From positions 35,552,737 through 35,616,736 of the forward strand of contig CM043869.1 in NCBI GenBank assembly GCA_023846275.1: a stretch of 64,000 nt of DNA. The letters are read 5' to 3'. This document shows, piece after piece, positions 39,701 through 52,000 of this stretch. Each line of letters starts with the position of its first letter. The stretch's first letter is position 1. The position numbers and the translations under genes were made by a program. Source of the DNA: Vanilla planifolia (lineage: Eukaryota > Streptophyta > Magnoliopsida > Asparagales > Orchidaceae). The notes beneath the pieces were generated by a model. The model saw only the letters and a program-made list of their open reading frames with translations, did no database searches and was not told where the DNA came from.

Positions 39701-40101
39701 ATTATAAGCAAATTAGACTAAAAGAAAAGCCACCTTAGAGGTGAAATATTGATATGAGAACATAATATCGTGAACCTTTTTAAATTTTGAGATAAAAGTG
39801 TTTTAAAAAAGAAAAGATGAGACATCAATAACTTGTAACTACTATGCAAATCTAAAATCATAAAACTAAATGTTTAATTAGTCATTACATAGCTAAGTAA
39901 AGTTTGTATTTTGAGGTTAGAATATAATCATATTATTTTGGCATTATCTCCAAAAATATTAAATTTTAAAAGTTATACCAAATAATAAAGTAAATATAAC
40001 ATTGAGAAAAATTAATTTAAAAGAATTTATTGGTTCATGGGTTGCAATTCTCCAAAGTAGTTACTCTTGAAGGGTGGGGGACTAGTTTAGGAAGCTTCAA
40101 G

Positions 40102-40103
<2 letters not shown>

Positions 40104-40188
<85 letters not shown>
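40104..40188. repeat. (TA)n-(GA)n compound microsatellite
   Basis: About 73 nt of alternating TA is followed by about 12 nt of GA. Any ORF through it (Ile-Tyr repeats) is an artefact. Confidence 0.97.
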
Positions 40189-40562
40189 AAGAAAGAGAGA
40201 GGAAATCAATTAAGTGAAATAACACCCAAAAAAATATTGAGAAAAAAAAAGAAAAAAAAAAGAAGAGTTCTGAGAAGAGGAGTGTTGTAAAGAAGATGAG
40301 GAACAAGAAGAAGAAGGAGAGTTGTAGGGAATAAAAGTATAAAAAAAAGTAGGGTCATAAAATGTAAAAAAAGCATGGAAAAGATATCAAAATGGAAACA
40401 AATCTTGGAATGAAACTTATTAGAAGAAGTTCAGGTAGATAAATCTAATTTTCTAATAAACAAGAGAGATAATTGAAGTAAAAAGGAGACATTAACATGC
40501 CTATATAATATGGCATCATAATTGCATAGGATAAACTAGAAGGTAACTCTTATTTATTTGTA

Positions 40563-40568
<6 letters not shown>

Positions 40569-40640
<72 letters not shown>
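40569..40640. repeat. (CA)n-(TA)n compound microsatellite
   Basis: About 50 nt of CA is followed by 20 nt of TA. It is likely length-polymorphic. Confidence 0.97.
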
Positions 40641-41510
40641 ATCAAAATATTATGTTTCTATATACTACTAAACTCTTTGCTATGCATAATAAATACATAA
40701 AAATAAAAACATGAAAAAAAAGAAAAAAAGAATGAAATATACATAAAAGTTTGTTGATTAATCCATGAGATTAAAGAAAGAAATAATAAAGTGAAATTAT
40801 GATTTTTTTCAAATACACTATCACTTGATAGAAAGAAAATAAAACCAGCATTAATAATGAAGCGAAGTAGGTATGAAAAGCAAAGAAAAGAAAATTGGCA
40901 CTGATAAACAAGGCCAAAAAAAAGGAAAGAAAAATAACATGTATAGTAGACTAGGTCAGTAATAAAAAAAAGAAAATTAGCACTAATAATAACTTTGACT
41001 AAGAATGTTAAAAAAAAGAATACAACACTAGTTGTTTACTGGGCTGATATAATAGAAACTAAGAAATACTAACATTTAAAAGAAATAAAGCCCTAATAAA
41101 AGAAAATATAACTATAAAAAGACAAGTAGAAAAGAAATAAGAAAAAATAAAGAAGAAAAAAAGTAAAGAAAGAGAAAAGTAACTAATAACTCTAATATAA
41201 AGATAGAATAACTATGTATAACTACATATTTATTCATATAGTTGTATTATGAAAGAATCATAAAAAATTTATCTATTTCTAACTCTATTTATATTAAATA
41301 AGGAAATAATAAAAAAAGACAAATTAGTTGTTAATGTTATGATGTTTTTCATCTCATTTATAATTATTGTGCATATCTACTTCATTCGAATGCTATTTAC
41401 ATTTATGATTTATTTGCTAAGCATTTTGCTCACATCCACTCTACTTGTATTATTGGGCTTGCTATCACACTAAGAGGCTATATCAAAGATGTCATGGAGA
41501 TGAGTAAGTG

Positions 41511-43460
41511 TAACATCCTACATTTTAAAATGAAGATATTTTTAGTTAAATATATTTTTTAAATTTTTATGAAATTTTTCTCAAAATATTTGTTTAAAAT
41601 TTTAAATTTAATAGACAATTTTACAATACAAAATGTAATATTATAACTATAAAATCAACCTCTATATAACATCACTACAAGAAAAGAAAATGTTAGGAGC
41701 ATACAATATAATATTGAAAATTGTACAATATGATCAAGAGAAAGAATGATGTTGAAGCAATTAGAACAATTACAAAAGTTAGATAAATATCATATAAGTA
41801 TAACTAGATCATCATACAAGTATGTTTTATGTAGAGCAAAGCATATGGAGTATTGTATCATAATATGACATAAAAATTGTACGTATGATAAAATGGGAAG
41901 GAAATAACATAAATATTTGATGTGTTGATTAATGTATGAAGACATTGTACGATATAATATGCACAATTATAATAATATGGTCATGTAAAGAATATTGTCA
42001 TACATAGAACCATTAATTGCTATAATAAGAATGAGAAGTAAAATATATTGTACAAGTATGATAAATGGCATCATACATTATGATGTAAAGAGTATGTTTG
42101 AGTTTAGCTAATTAAAATTTATCATACAAATATGAATAAGATGATCTTATAAGTATGATTAAAATGAATAAGTACATATGATAGAGATATTACTCATTAG
42201 ATAATACAAAGTTAGGTATCATATAAGTATGATATGAAGAAAGTGAAAATCTTTTAAAACTCAAAATAGTTAATGGTTGAGTTAATCATCATAAGGAGAG
42301 CTTAATCAATGAGAAACCATCAGACTTAAAATGAAAAGAAAGTGATGATGCACTATTGAAAGAATGTGGCCAATGAGAGAAGTTAAACAACTGAGAATGT
42401 AGGGGGACACTGAATTAAGTATAAAAGCTAGGCTAGTCATGACTTAAAAAGATTTTTGAGAAAAATCTAAGAAAGCTAGTTTGGCCAAGTGTGATAGAGT
42501 GTAAGGAAAGAGAATGAAGCAAAGTCTTTAAGAGTTGGGGAGAAGTTAGAAAAATTAAGAAAAGAAAGAAAATCTAACAAGATCACTAAATTAGAAATTG
42601 AAGTATATAATCTTGCTCTATGAGTACATGATATAATGTATGATGTTTTTAGGTTAGAATCCTTAAATGATATTATAATTGGCAAAGCTTGAATATGCTT
42701 GTACAGACAAGGTCATATTTATGTTTATTGTTTGATATATATTCTATGTTAGAGGGATAAAAACTTAAGAGATGATCTCACATGAAATTTTGATTGTTCA
42801 TTTTGGAATCACAATATCATGTCACATGTTTGATTTTCACATGAAACTAGTGCATGTTAAATATGATTTATTTATATCTCTTTTCATGTTAATGCAATAA
42901 TAAGTAAATTATTATTTTTAATGATAGCTAAAAGAAAAAAAAAGATAAGCTTCTAAAAAGAGAAAAGAAAAATAAGGAAAGAAAAAAAAGATTCGATAAA
43001 TGGACAAAAATATTCAAAAATGATAAGATGAATGGTTGTCTAAAATAATGACTAGCATTTTGAAATAACAGTTTTGAAGATGAACAAAAAGAGCTATTCT
43101 ATCTAGACTATTTAAGTTGGGATAACATATTTCTAAACATAACTAATTATTATGAAGTAACCTTACCCTAACTTATCATAAAAAAAATAAAAGAAATGAG
43201 TAAATATATAAAAATAATAGAAATATAATAACCAATAAGATTTTACTTGAAAATATGTTTTATAATATTTTTTTATTATCTCATAATTTATCATTCACGT
43301 GCTCTTATTTCATTATATTATTTACAAATGATCATACATGAGATTTCCCAAATTACTTTCTTTCATATATGTGTATTTTATTACCATTGAGTTAGTATTG
43401 GTTTGCTTGGCTTATTTATGTTTTAATACTTTTAAGTTAAAATGAGACACTTCATGGGAA
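41511..43460 (+). mobile_element. Possible Ty3/gypsy LTR (chromovirus-like start)
   Basis: TGTAACATCCTACATTTTAA at about 41511 resembles the TGTAACACCC start of plant gypsy LTRs and follows a purine-containing stretch CATGGAGATGAG. It is downstream of, and in the same orientation as, the gypsy fossil, where a 3' LTR belongs. The 3' end is uncertain and no matching 5' copy was found near 34-35 kb, so this is tentative. Confidence 0.35.
41690..42240. repeat. Cluster of ATCATA(C/T)AAGTATG palindromic motifs
   Basis: At least six near-copies of a 13-15 bp motif with a CATA.(A/T)AGTATG core, for example ATCATATAAGTATA, ATCATACAAGTATG and ATCATATAAGTATGA, occur irregularly every 30-130 nt together with ATTGTAC(A/G)ATAT strings. 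The core is nearly self-complementary. Most of the spacer sequence is not repeated. Confidence 0.65.
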
Positions 43461-45600
43461 TACTAGAAAAATGTGAGAGCTATCACATAAAAATATGACA
43501 TATAGCTACTTTTGTCATTATATGTGTTAATTTTTTTATTTTATTTAAAAAGAACATATAATAGAATTAATATTCATTTATGTGGTATGAAACATATTTC
43601 TAAAGAAAATATGAAAACTTATGTTTTCCAAATATTTGTATAAAAGTTGGTTTTATTTACTTCCATATTATTATAAAAGAATTTAAAATAACTTCTTAAA
43701 AAGGTTTGAATTTTCTTCCACTATTTGAATTTAAGAATGTAAAAAGAAGAAAAAATTATCATGATTTCAAAGCAAAAAACAAAAGAGGTAAAAAAAGAAT
43801 TAATGGCACCAATCTGAGAAAGTCTAAGATGGGTCACCACAATAAGCACCTACTATGGAATAATAGAAAGTTGCATATGTCCAAGTTTACAATCTTGAAG
43901 AGAGAACTAGTATCTTACTTTTTATTTTGGTTAATAATGAAACTATGATCATGAAGATGTGTATACTCTATGTTAACTTATGTTCGAGTGAAAACAAAAA
44001 AAACTAAAAATAGGACCATCACTCCTTATTTAAAAAAATTCATTTTTCCTTTTGCCTATGTATTTTGATCAATGGTCGAATTAAGTATTAATACAAGTGA
44101 GGTATGACAAAAATGCCTAAAATATTTTTAGGATTTTTAAACCTTAGACCATAATTTAATTTTATTTCTTTTAAATCAATTTTCTTTTTTCATATTTCTT
44201 CATTCTTATTAGTAATAAATTTTATTTTTTAAATCAATCTATTTATTCTCTATCTTTTTTTATTTATCAATAATAATAATAATAATTTATTCTTTGTGTT
44301 ATAATTCATCTTATTATTCTTTTTTAAAGTTCAAGATATACTTATATTGACAGTTCTTATGCTTAACCTTCTCATATTTATGATGAATTTAATTTTGTTC
44401 TAAAGATTATTCTTAATGATATTTTTTGGTAATTGAGTTTTAGATGAAAAAGGCAAATAATGCTTAATAATTTTTTTAAGAGATTCTACAAATGAGCTTA
44501 TTAATTTATATTTGAAATTTATAGGTATTAAAGTTTGAAATCTCTCTACTAATTATGTCACTAACATCCTTATGTGTTTAAGAATAATACAACTTAAACT
44601 TTTTTTTATCTCTTATGTAAATCTCAAAGTAAATTTTTTAATTAATTGTTAATCTTTATTAAGATAATTAGTCTTATCTATTAAATCTTTAAATATATTC
44701 AAATATTTCATCATAGTAGAACCATTTTTCTTCAATATATATAATTATTTATATAAGTTTTTATCATAATATTTGAGAATTAATAATATGTGTGATAATA
44801 TTTTATCTATTAATTTTACACACTTAGTCATTGCAACTTCTAATCTATCTAACTTTTCATTTGTAGTAATATTAAATATATTACTTTCACTCTTAATATA
44901 TTTTGAAATTTTGATTTGGTTATACTTAGGATTCATAACAAATAAAAAAATATGATTAAAATATGAAAACTATTTTTTTCATATACTATTTAACTAAAAT
45001 AATATTACAAATATAGTGATATTGATATAATTAAATTAATAAAAAATTCTTAAATAAAAATTAAATCATGCAATTTTCTTTTAATAAGAAACAAACTAAG
45101 AATAATAATAAAAAAGTACAAACATAATTATTGAATAACTCTCTATAAAAATTTAATTTAAGTACTAAAACTAATGATATTTTAGTTAAGTTAAAAAAAT
45201 TAAAATAAAATATTCTCTTAATTGTTTCATGACTTTCAAGATAGATTTACTAATTATTATAATTAAACATGTAAATAGAATAAAATCTAATAAGTATCAC
45301 AATTATAGTTTGTAGATTTGTAACCTAATGTTATAATCTTCAAGTTAAGATATTTTATTAAATGAAAGAAAAATATGTTTTAAGAAATTCAAAATTATGT
45401 CTTTTGTAAACTCTATGATTATCAAAAAAAAATAATATTTTTTATCTAACATTTCAAAATGATCTTCTATTTGAAATTATAAAAATGTTATATTGAAAAC
45501 ATTATCTAATTTACAAAAATTCTAATACAAAATCTTTTGAAAAACATTTTGAAAAGTTTTCCCAAATTGATTATGAAATAAGTTGAATTTTGGATTTAGT
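43460..45600. other. Very AT-rich DNA, nothing identified
   Basis: Long T- and A-rich runs, and an (AAT)n stretch near 44.27-44.28 kb. A 63-codon minus-strand ORF at 44745-44936 has no known motif. No gene or terminal repeats were seen. Confidence 0.6.
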
Positions 45601-46250
45601 TTCATGCAACACGGTTCAGCACTGAGCTTCCTACATGCTGGGTGCATGTGGTTTCGACGACCTGTGGTCTGGTTTGACAAGTGAGATGGCTCAATGGCGC
45701 GAGCGGTTCAACTCCGGGTTAGGCACGTGCTGTTTCTACAGTGTCGATTTGGTTTGAGATTAGGCTCAGCGACACAGCCCATGCGGCAGCTCGGAAGGGC
45801 CAGTGCCGAGTTAGTGAAGCTTGGGTTTTCGAAGGTAGAAAATGGTACGTTACTTCGAGGCTCCAAGGCGACAACGACTAGGGTTCTGCGAAGTAAATCA
45901 TGCGGCATTACGCACGATATGGTCGAGGGCATGGGAGTTGGTGCGGTAGTGCAACATAGGCTGGTGCAGTTTAGGGCACGGCATGTGGTGGAGAGCAAGG
46001 ACGGCTTCATCTGTGCACGCTTGGCTGCGACAGGAGCGTGTTGTGCAGCAACAACAGCTGGAGGTGGCCGATAGTAAGGAACCGAGGTAAATACTTTTTC
46101 AACCAATTTGATGCAGCTGAACTGATGGCCACAAAGTTAAAGACAACTGGAAAGAATGATGGCAATGATGATGCTAAAATCAAGAAAAGTAAAGTGATAA
46201 ATAGTAGATCTTCATGGTGCCCAGAGGAGTATCTTATACCAAAAAGATAA
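45600..46250. other. Isolated GC-rich island with long ORFs on both strands
   Basis: A sharp rise in GC in AT-rich surroundings. It is open for 126 codons on plus (45694-46074) and 132 codons on minus (45708-46106). The plus reading starts MARAVQLRVRHVLF and is Arg/Ala/Gly-rich; neither translation matches a family I know, and the simultaneous openness is expected from high GC. It is followed by a Lys-rich plus ORF (46038-46250). It could be a captured fragment or transposon leader; I do not assign a gene. Confidence 0.45.
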
Positions 46251-46552
46251 AGAATGGGTAAGAGAAACTCTTATTAAATTCTGATACTATAGAAGATTAG
46301 AATTGTAATTTGGATGTCTGGATCATAATATAAAAAACCCTTCTTCTTAACACCAAGTGGGCATGTATGCACAAGAAGCTTTTTGAAAAACAAGATGTCA
46401 AACAAACAATATTCTTATTTTTTTATTTGATAATATATATTTATAGATATCAAAGACAAGATTTGAATTAAAAGTAAAAATTACAAAAAATCTCTAGTTA
46501 ATAAAATAATGCAAAAATAACAAATTATTAGAGCAAGATGTCCTCTAGGCAA

Positions 46553-46930
46553 TTCACAGTTATATCACCATAGTTAACCACCCTATTTCATTACCTATCA
46601 AGTTGCATTACCTAAGCAAGTTATTAAATGAAAGTACGTCTCTTTCTCTCTTCCTTCCAACTCCTTCAACCCTTCGTTGGCCATCGCCTAATTCTCTCAC
46701 TTTGGCACTCGGTGCAATGATGTCATCAAATGCTAATTTGACCGTTTTGGCCAAAATTGAGTTTTTGGTCCAGTTTCGAAACGGAATCAGTCTAAACCGA
46801 TCAGAAAACCAACAATTTAAACCCGTTTCGTGGTATCCTAAAACAATGGTTAAAGTAACTCCACCATGGTTAAAGAAACTCTTATCAACTAAGGATATTA
46901 TTGCATATCTCTTCGCAAGGCCCTCTCAAG
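46553..46930 (+). repeat. Dispersed repeat, copy 1 (~370 bp)
   Basis: Shares with 51593-51940 an ordered series: TATCACCAT.GTT, ATTACCTATCAAGTT, CATTACCTAA.CAAGTTA, CAACCCTTC.TTGG, CTTTGGCACT.GGT, GTCCAGTTTC.AAA and CATGGTTAAA.AAACTC. Same orientation as copy 2. A 94-codon minus ORF overlaps its right end and extends beyond it, but matches nothing I know. Confidence 0.8.
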
Positions 46931-47169
46931 GACATGCGTGGTTTCCCCCCATGATGAGAATGGAGCCTAACTTCCAACTTTAAGAGCCATGAAGCCTCAT
47001 CCCTGCCCGGCTGGTTTGCACATATCTTGTTCACTTCTTTAATTAGTGGTCCTATAACTTGATTAGAACCGTAGAAATCATAAGACATGCAAAAACCTTG
47101 AAGAACTCCACTGGGCTTAAGGTCCCAAAAGAAATAAAGTACATCTTCATCATTGTTCTTCCCTTTCAA

Positions 47170-48370
47170 TTTGGAAAAGTTACCTTACACCAATCATGCA
47201 ACAATGGTCCATTGAGAATATAATTGCACCAAAGGCAAATGGATCATCTTAATTGTAAAGCGCTCGGAAACATCATTCATATTCCAAGCATTTTAGAAGT
47301 AGGGTTCCATTCTTCCTAAGGCACATGCCCTTTGCCTATGCATTATGGCTTTGGTCCTCTACCAACTCGACCTTAATTAGTCTCAAGAGATTTGATCGTG
47401 AGTGTGCTGTAACACACTGTCTCACATTAAAGAAACGTCACGGCTATGGGAAGATGTATATTTAACAGATGTTGTGCTTTTGAACAACCCCAAGCTATTG
47501 CTTTTGAGCTGTGATACCTGAAGGAGAAGCACAAAAAATGAAGCCTCTTCATTCCTTTGATGAGGTTCTAATAATGTTATTTAAAATTTTCATCAACATA
47601 TTTTCTAGTTTGTAATATAAAAAAGCAATTTTCTACTTAATGAGAATAACAAAAAAAAACACATAGAGAAAAGCTCCACTAAATTTCACAAACTGGACTT
47701 CGCCAACAAATAAAAAGAGAAGCATCCTCCTCGACTCAAAGTCCCTAACATGGTTGATTTGTTCAGTCCAAAAAAAAAATAAGAGCTTTAGGTTACTATT
47801 AAAAGATGAATAAACAAATAAAGATTAATGATACCATCCTTCACGTTTTAATACAACCAACAAACTATGATAATTAACTGAAATATAGTTTGAATTTTGT
47901 ATAAGATGAGAAGATCAATTAAAATCATCCTAACAAGAAGTGCTTGAAGAATAGTATATCGTCCAAAAAAAAACGTTCATTGATCGATGTCTACATGCTC
48001 TTCAAAAGATTCTATGCTCAACAAGAATAGATCTAAAATCTTGAGTCATCCATTAATCACGATATGATGGTTGTGGAACCCTTGAGGATAATAGACATAC
48101 ATTTTACATTAAAAAATTGACATAACTTCTCCAGTAGATGATTGGGTACCATTTGAAAAGAAAAGTATTGAACAATTAAATGAACTGAGCTTTCACATTT
48201 CACTCAAGAAACCCTTCCGACCTACAAGAAGGATAAATTATCCAAAAGAATGCTTTAACTCTCTATGCCTACAATTGATTCTAATCATTGGCTAGAGTTA
48301 AACTAATCAACTTATGCAACTTAGGTCACTTTAAAGACCAAGCTAAAATGTTAATAATTATACCCTAACA
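47170..48370. other. Gene-free stretch between repeat copy 1 and the LTR-like remnant
   Basis: No exon or transposon protein was recognised. Composition is moderately AT-rich. The right part (about 47.95-48.37 kb), read on the minus strand, may be the body of an LTR (see the TRIM-like remnant). Confidence 0.45.
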
Positions 48371-48560
48371 CTCCACTAAAATAGTTGATAATCATATCAA
48401 CTTCTAAATGCTGATACCATGATGAGATAAAGATCACCTCTTAAGCTAGCCTTGAAGTGTTCAATTCCCTTCTCATGACCAATTCAACTAAATTGTGTTT
48501 CACACCCAAGTAATAGTATCTATTTTATTCAGCTAAAAAACAGTTGCGTCTAGTTTATAA
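48370..48560 (-). mobile_element. LTR/TRIM-like remnant with primer-binding-site and polypurine-like motifs
   Basis: On the minus strand, sequence ending ATCTCATCA is followed by TGGTATCAGCAT (48412-48423), close to the initiator-Met tRNA primer site TGGTATCAGAGC. Only about 37 nt later comes TTTTAGTGGAG and then TGTTAGGGTATAATTATT, a purine-rich patch followed by an LTR-like TGTTA start. LTR end, primer site, minimal interior, purine tract and LTR start in this order is the layout of TRIM/SMART-type elements. The upstream LTR appears truncated and I could not align the two LTR halves. Confidence 0.4.
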
Positions 48561-48859
48561 GCGCCAACGACATTTATCACAGATTAAAAATTGCCACATT
48601 TGTTCCTCTATCTTTAGAGCCTGCTTCTAAGTTCAAAGAATAACCTTGCACAGTTACTGCAAACAGATTCCTTCAAACCTGAAACGAAGAACTAACATGG
48701 ATATAAATTAAAAAAACAAAAGAAACTGTAACTTCAGATGGTTAGATATCTTTGAGGAAAATTACTATAAAAATTCTCACCTTCAGAGTTATTTCAACGA
48801 TAATATTGATAATGATAACACTTGGATATAATTGAATTTTCGTCTACAACAAGATAAAA

Positions 48860-49028
48860 GGCTTTATTTTATGCAGTCAAACACACTGCAATATTAACAA
48901 AGAAGCAGTGACCCACACACTTTGGCCAGTCGTATATATTAAGGGCTTTATAGTTTAAGTAAAGCATCACATGACATCAAAATTACTCAAACACGATAAA
49001 AAAAAATGTGCAGGATTTAGATCAGATA
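48860..49028 (-). other. Probable 3' UTR and poly(A) signal of the TIMMDC1-like gene
   Basis: After the TGA at 49029-49031 the gene strand reaches AATAAA at 48863-48868, about 160 nt downstream. No other gene feature competes for this stretch. Confidence 0.45.
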
Positions 49029-52000
49029 TCATTTTTTTAAACTTCCTTCCAACCTCTCTATTGCTGCACCAACACCACTTCTTTCCCTCGCTTCTGTTGA
49101 ATGGGATTGTGGATTTTGTTCGTATGCTTTGTCAACAAGCTTCATGTGGATCCAACCTGAAACCAGAAAGTTTCAGTTCTGACATATATTTATAAATCAG
49201 AGCAAAACGTTTTAGGTATAATTAACTACAGAACAATCACGTTTCACTATGAGAAGATGCAGATGTTTAACCTAGAGATTGTAATTCATTTTGACATGAA
49301 TGCTAAGGAAAAGAGTGGTTTGGTATGTCCTATAGATTAATCGTTTCCATAAGCTTCAGCTTGTCTTTAGCTCCTTCGTTAACACATGAAGCCTGAACAA
49401 TTTCTATCCGTACGATTTATTCATGAATGGAACAAGACAGAATACAACTATAGTGTTTGGCCTGAAATTACTAAAAGGAAAGATCCATGACTTTTTTTTT
49501 TAATTGCATAAGAAAATGCTTACAGGTTGTTGATTTGACTGTTATACATTTCATTTGGACGCTTCCCATTGATAAGAGATCTGTTTGAAAATCAATCCTA
49601 TGAAGCAGAGATCCATGACTTACGGCAAGAAACACAAACAAATAAGCCAAACAATTAGATGAAGACTTCTACAGTAAAGAATCAAGATTCACAAAGGTGG
49701 CTCAAATTACTTGGATACTTAGATAATGACAAAGATAAAACCATGGAACATGCATAATTGAGATACAACGAATGAATAAAGTTGAAGGACAATGAGAAGA
49801 AACAAGGACAAAGGATGAATTGAAAATTATTGTGAGCGTAGAAAATAATCCATTGGTTAGTAATTAACCGAAAAGTAAGCATACTGAGGTTCATAAAAAG
49901 TTGTTTGGAGAATTTTAGAGACGCATATTTCTTACATTACTTTTTTTTTTTTTTTTTTTTTGGAGAAACTATATTATGTAAAATGATGCATAGTCTAGTG
50001 GTCAAACAAAATTTATTGACCAAGGAATTCTTAAAAAAGCTGGAAGGAAACATTAATCCTCCAGTACTTATTCAGTGCCACAGAATACTAAAACCTTCCT
50101 ATAGTCTCATTCAAAATGAGGTGGGATAATGCAAGGTTTTCAGATAAAGTTTCTAAGATTAGGTGATATTAGACATGGGGCGAGGTGAACTGAAAATTGA
50201 AAACTTATGGAGTGCTTTCAAGTCAAAAGATGTTGCACACACAGCAAAAACAAAAACATAACATATGAAGTCGACCATACTGAAGCTTGTATTGCACTAG
50301 TAGAATATCCAAATAGAGGATATTCTAGGTTGTTGTTAAGTGTAGGAAAAGTGATACCTCCCGTTTCAAAAGAGAAACTAATGAAGCTGCTTTCGAGAAT
50401 GTTGCTTGGTAATGCATCAAAGACATGATACTTCCCATAGCATTTTGTTTGGTGGTTAAAACATGAAAGTGCAAGTGTGATGAATGGTGGCAATGATTTA
50501 TCGGCTAAAGAATGGGTTGCATTAGTGGCGGTGATGATCTAGCTAGTGTAGCCGCAAACTTGTTTGTGGCTGTAGTGGTCCACCAATGAAGGTTGTCCAA
50601 TTTTTCAAAAGCAGAAACAATCTGGTGATTTGATGGGCAGCAATGGAGTTTCGACAATCAAGCAAGGCACAGATGGCATGTCAATGGTTTATAGCAATGA
50701 TGACGACAATGACAACAATGGTGTGGTGGTGATCGGCGAGAAAGGGCTGATAAGCAATGGTCTAAACAGCAAAACAATGTAGCATTACAAAGGACAAGCC
50801 ACTTTGATCATTTGAGAACCAACGTGGAGAAAGTAAGATAATATCTCACTTATATGTGTAGAAAAGACAATAGCCAGCTACAATTAATTAAATACAAAAA
50901 AAATAATGTCATTTTCCTCATTCTTTACTTAGTCCACTTATGGCGACATAAAAATACCCTAACAAAATTAACTGCATTAGGTTCAACAAACTTCATTAGG
51001 AAAAAGAGAAGACAAGATCAACAAAACAAAATGTTTAAGTGTAGTGCATTTGGCATGATGTGTAACTGAAAAATACAGTTCAAAATAAAATTGATTTTAT
51101 AAAATTAAAAACAAGGCCTACCATGCTGTATTATACAGCATGAACATTTAATAGAACTATAGCAAGGCAGGCCATGCTCTAGAATATAAAATGCTGACTC
51201 TTAGAGTATAAACATGTAGATTATATTAGTATTGCTAAGATCAACAAGGTAAGTAGGACTAACAGAATGAGCTAAAATAAATGCATACAATAAAATGTTA
51301 AAGCCGAGGTTTTTTTATTTCAATTACAATTTAACTTGTAAAACTTCAGTTTCAGCAATTTCAGCTTTGTTTTGATATACTTCTGTATTATTTTTACAAT
51401 TAGAAATAATTAAAAAAAATGATAGTAATCCACGATGTTGAATTTGACAATTGTCAAGGGAACCTGTCAAATTATTAAAACAGTACCTGAAATGCAATAA
51501 AGTTAGTAAAAAATCATGTTCACAATTCTCTCCAAACTGGCTCATTCCCACTTTCTCATCATCATTAAAGATGTTCCAGGTAGCCAACAATAAGTTATAT
51601 CACCATGGTTTTTTAATAAACCATCCTATTGCATTACCTATCAAGTTACATTACCTAATCAAGTTACTAAAGGAAAGCACGTTTCTTTCTTTCAGCAGCT
51701 CATTCCTCCCCTCATCCTCTCAACTCCTCCATCAACCCTTCATTTGGCGCAGCCTAATTATCAGACTTTGGCACTTGGTTCAGTTTTTAGTCCAGTTTCA
51801 AAAGGGGACCAGCCTAAACCAACTAGATCCTAAGATCTACATCCATTTCAATATATCCGAAAAACCATGGTTAAAAAAACTCCAAACAAAGAAATGTTGA
51901 AAGTGTCAACTAAGGTAACTGTTGCATATCCCTCTTGAAAAATTAAGCAAAATAGGTGTCTTAGTTAGGTAGGGATGCTTGTGATCAGGGGAAGAGAATA

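Larger units (their letters stand above)
39700..41510. other. Purine-rich, AT-rich spacer after the gypsy fossil
   Basis: A-rich on the plus strand with frequent AAAGAAAAG strings (40.68-41.2 kb) and two microsatellites. It probably contains the 3' non-coding part of the gypsy element. No gene. Confidence 0.5.

Noticed and set aside
40030-40306. ORFs on both strands through the TA/GA microsatellite
   Set aside because: Ile-Tyr and Ser-Leu repeats are translations of simple sequence.
46885-47169. 94-codon minus-strand ORF (…FFWDLKPSGVLQGF…)
   Set aside because: Overlaps a dispersed repeat, has no splice context or known motif, and is not supported beyond being open.
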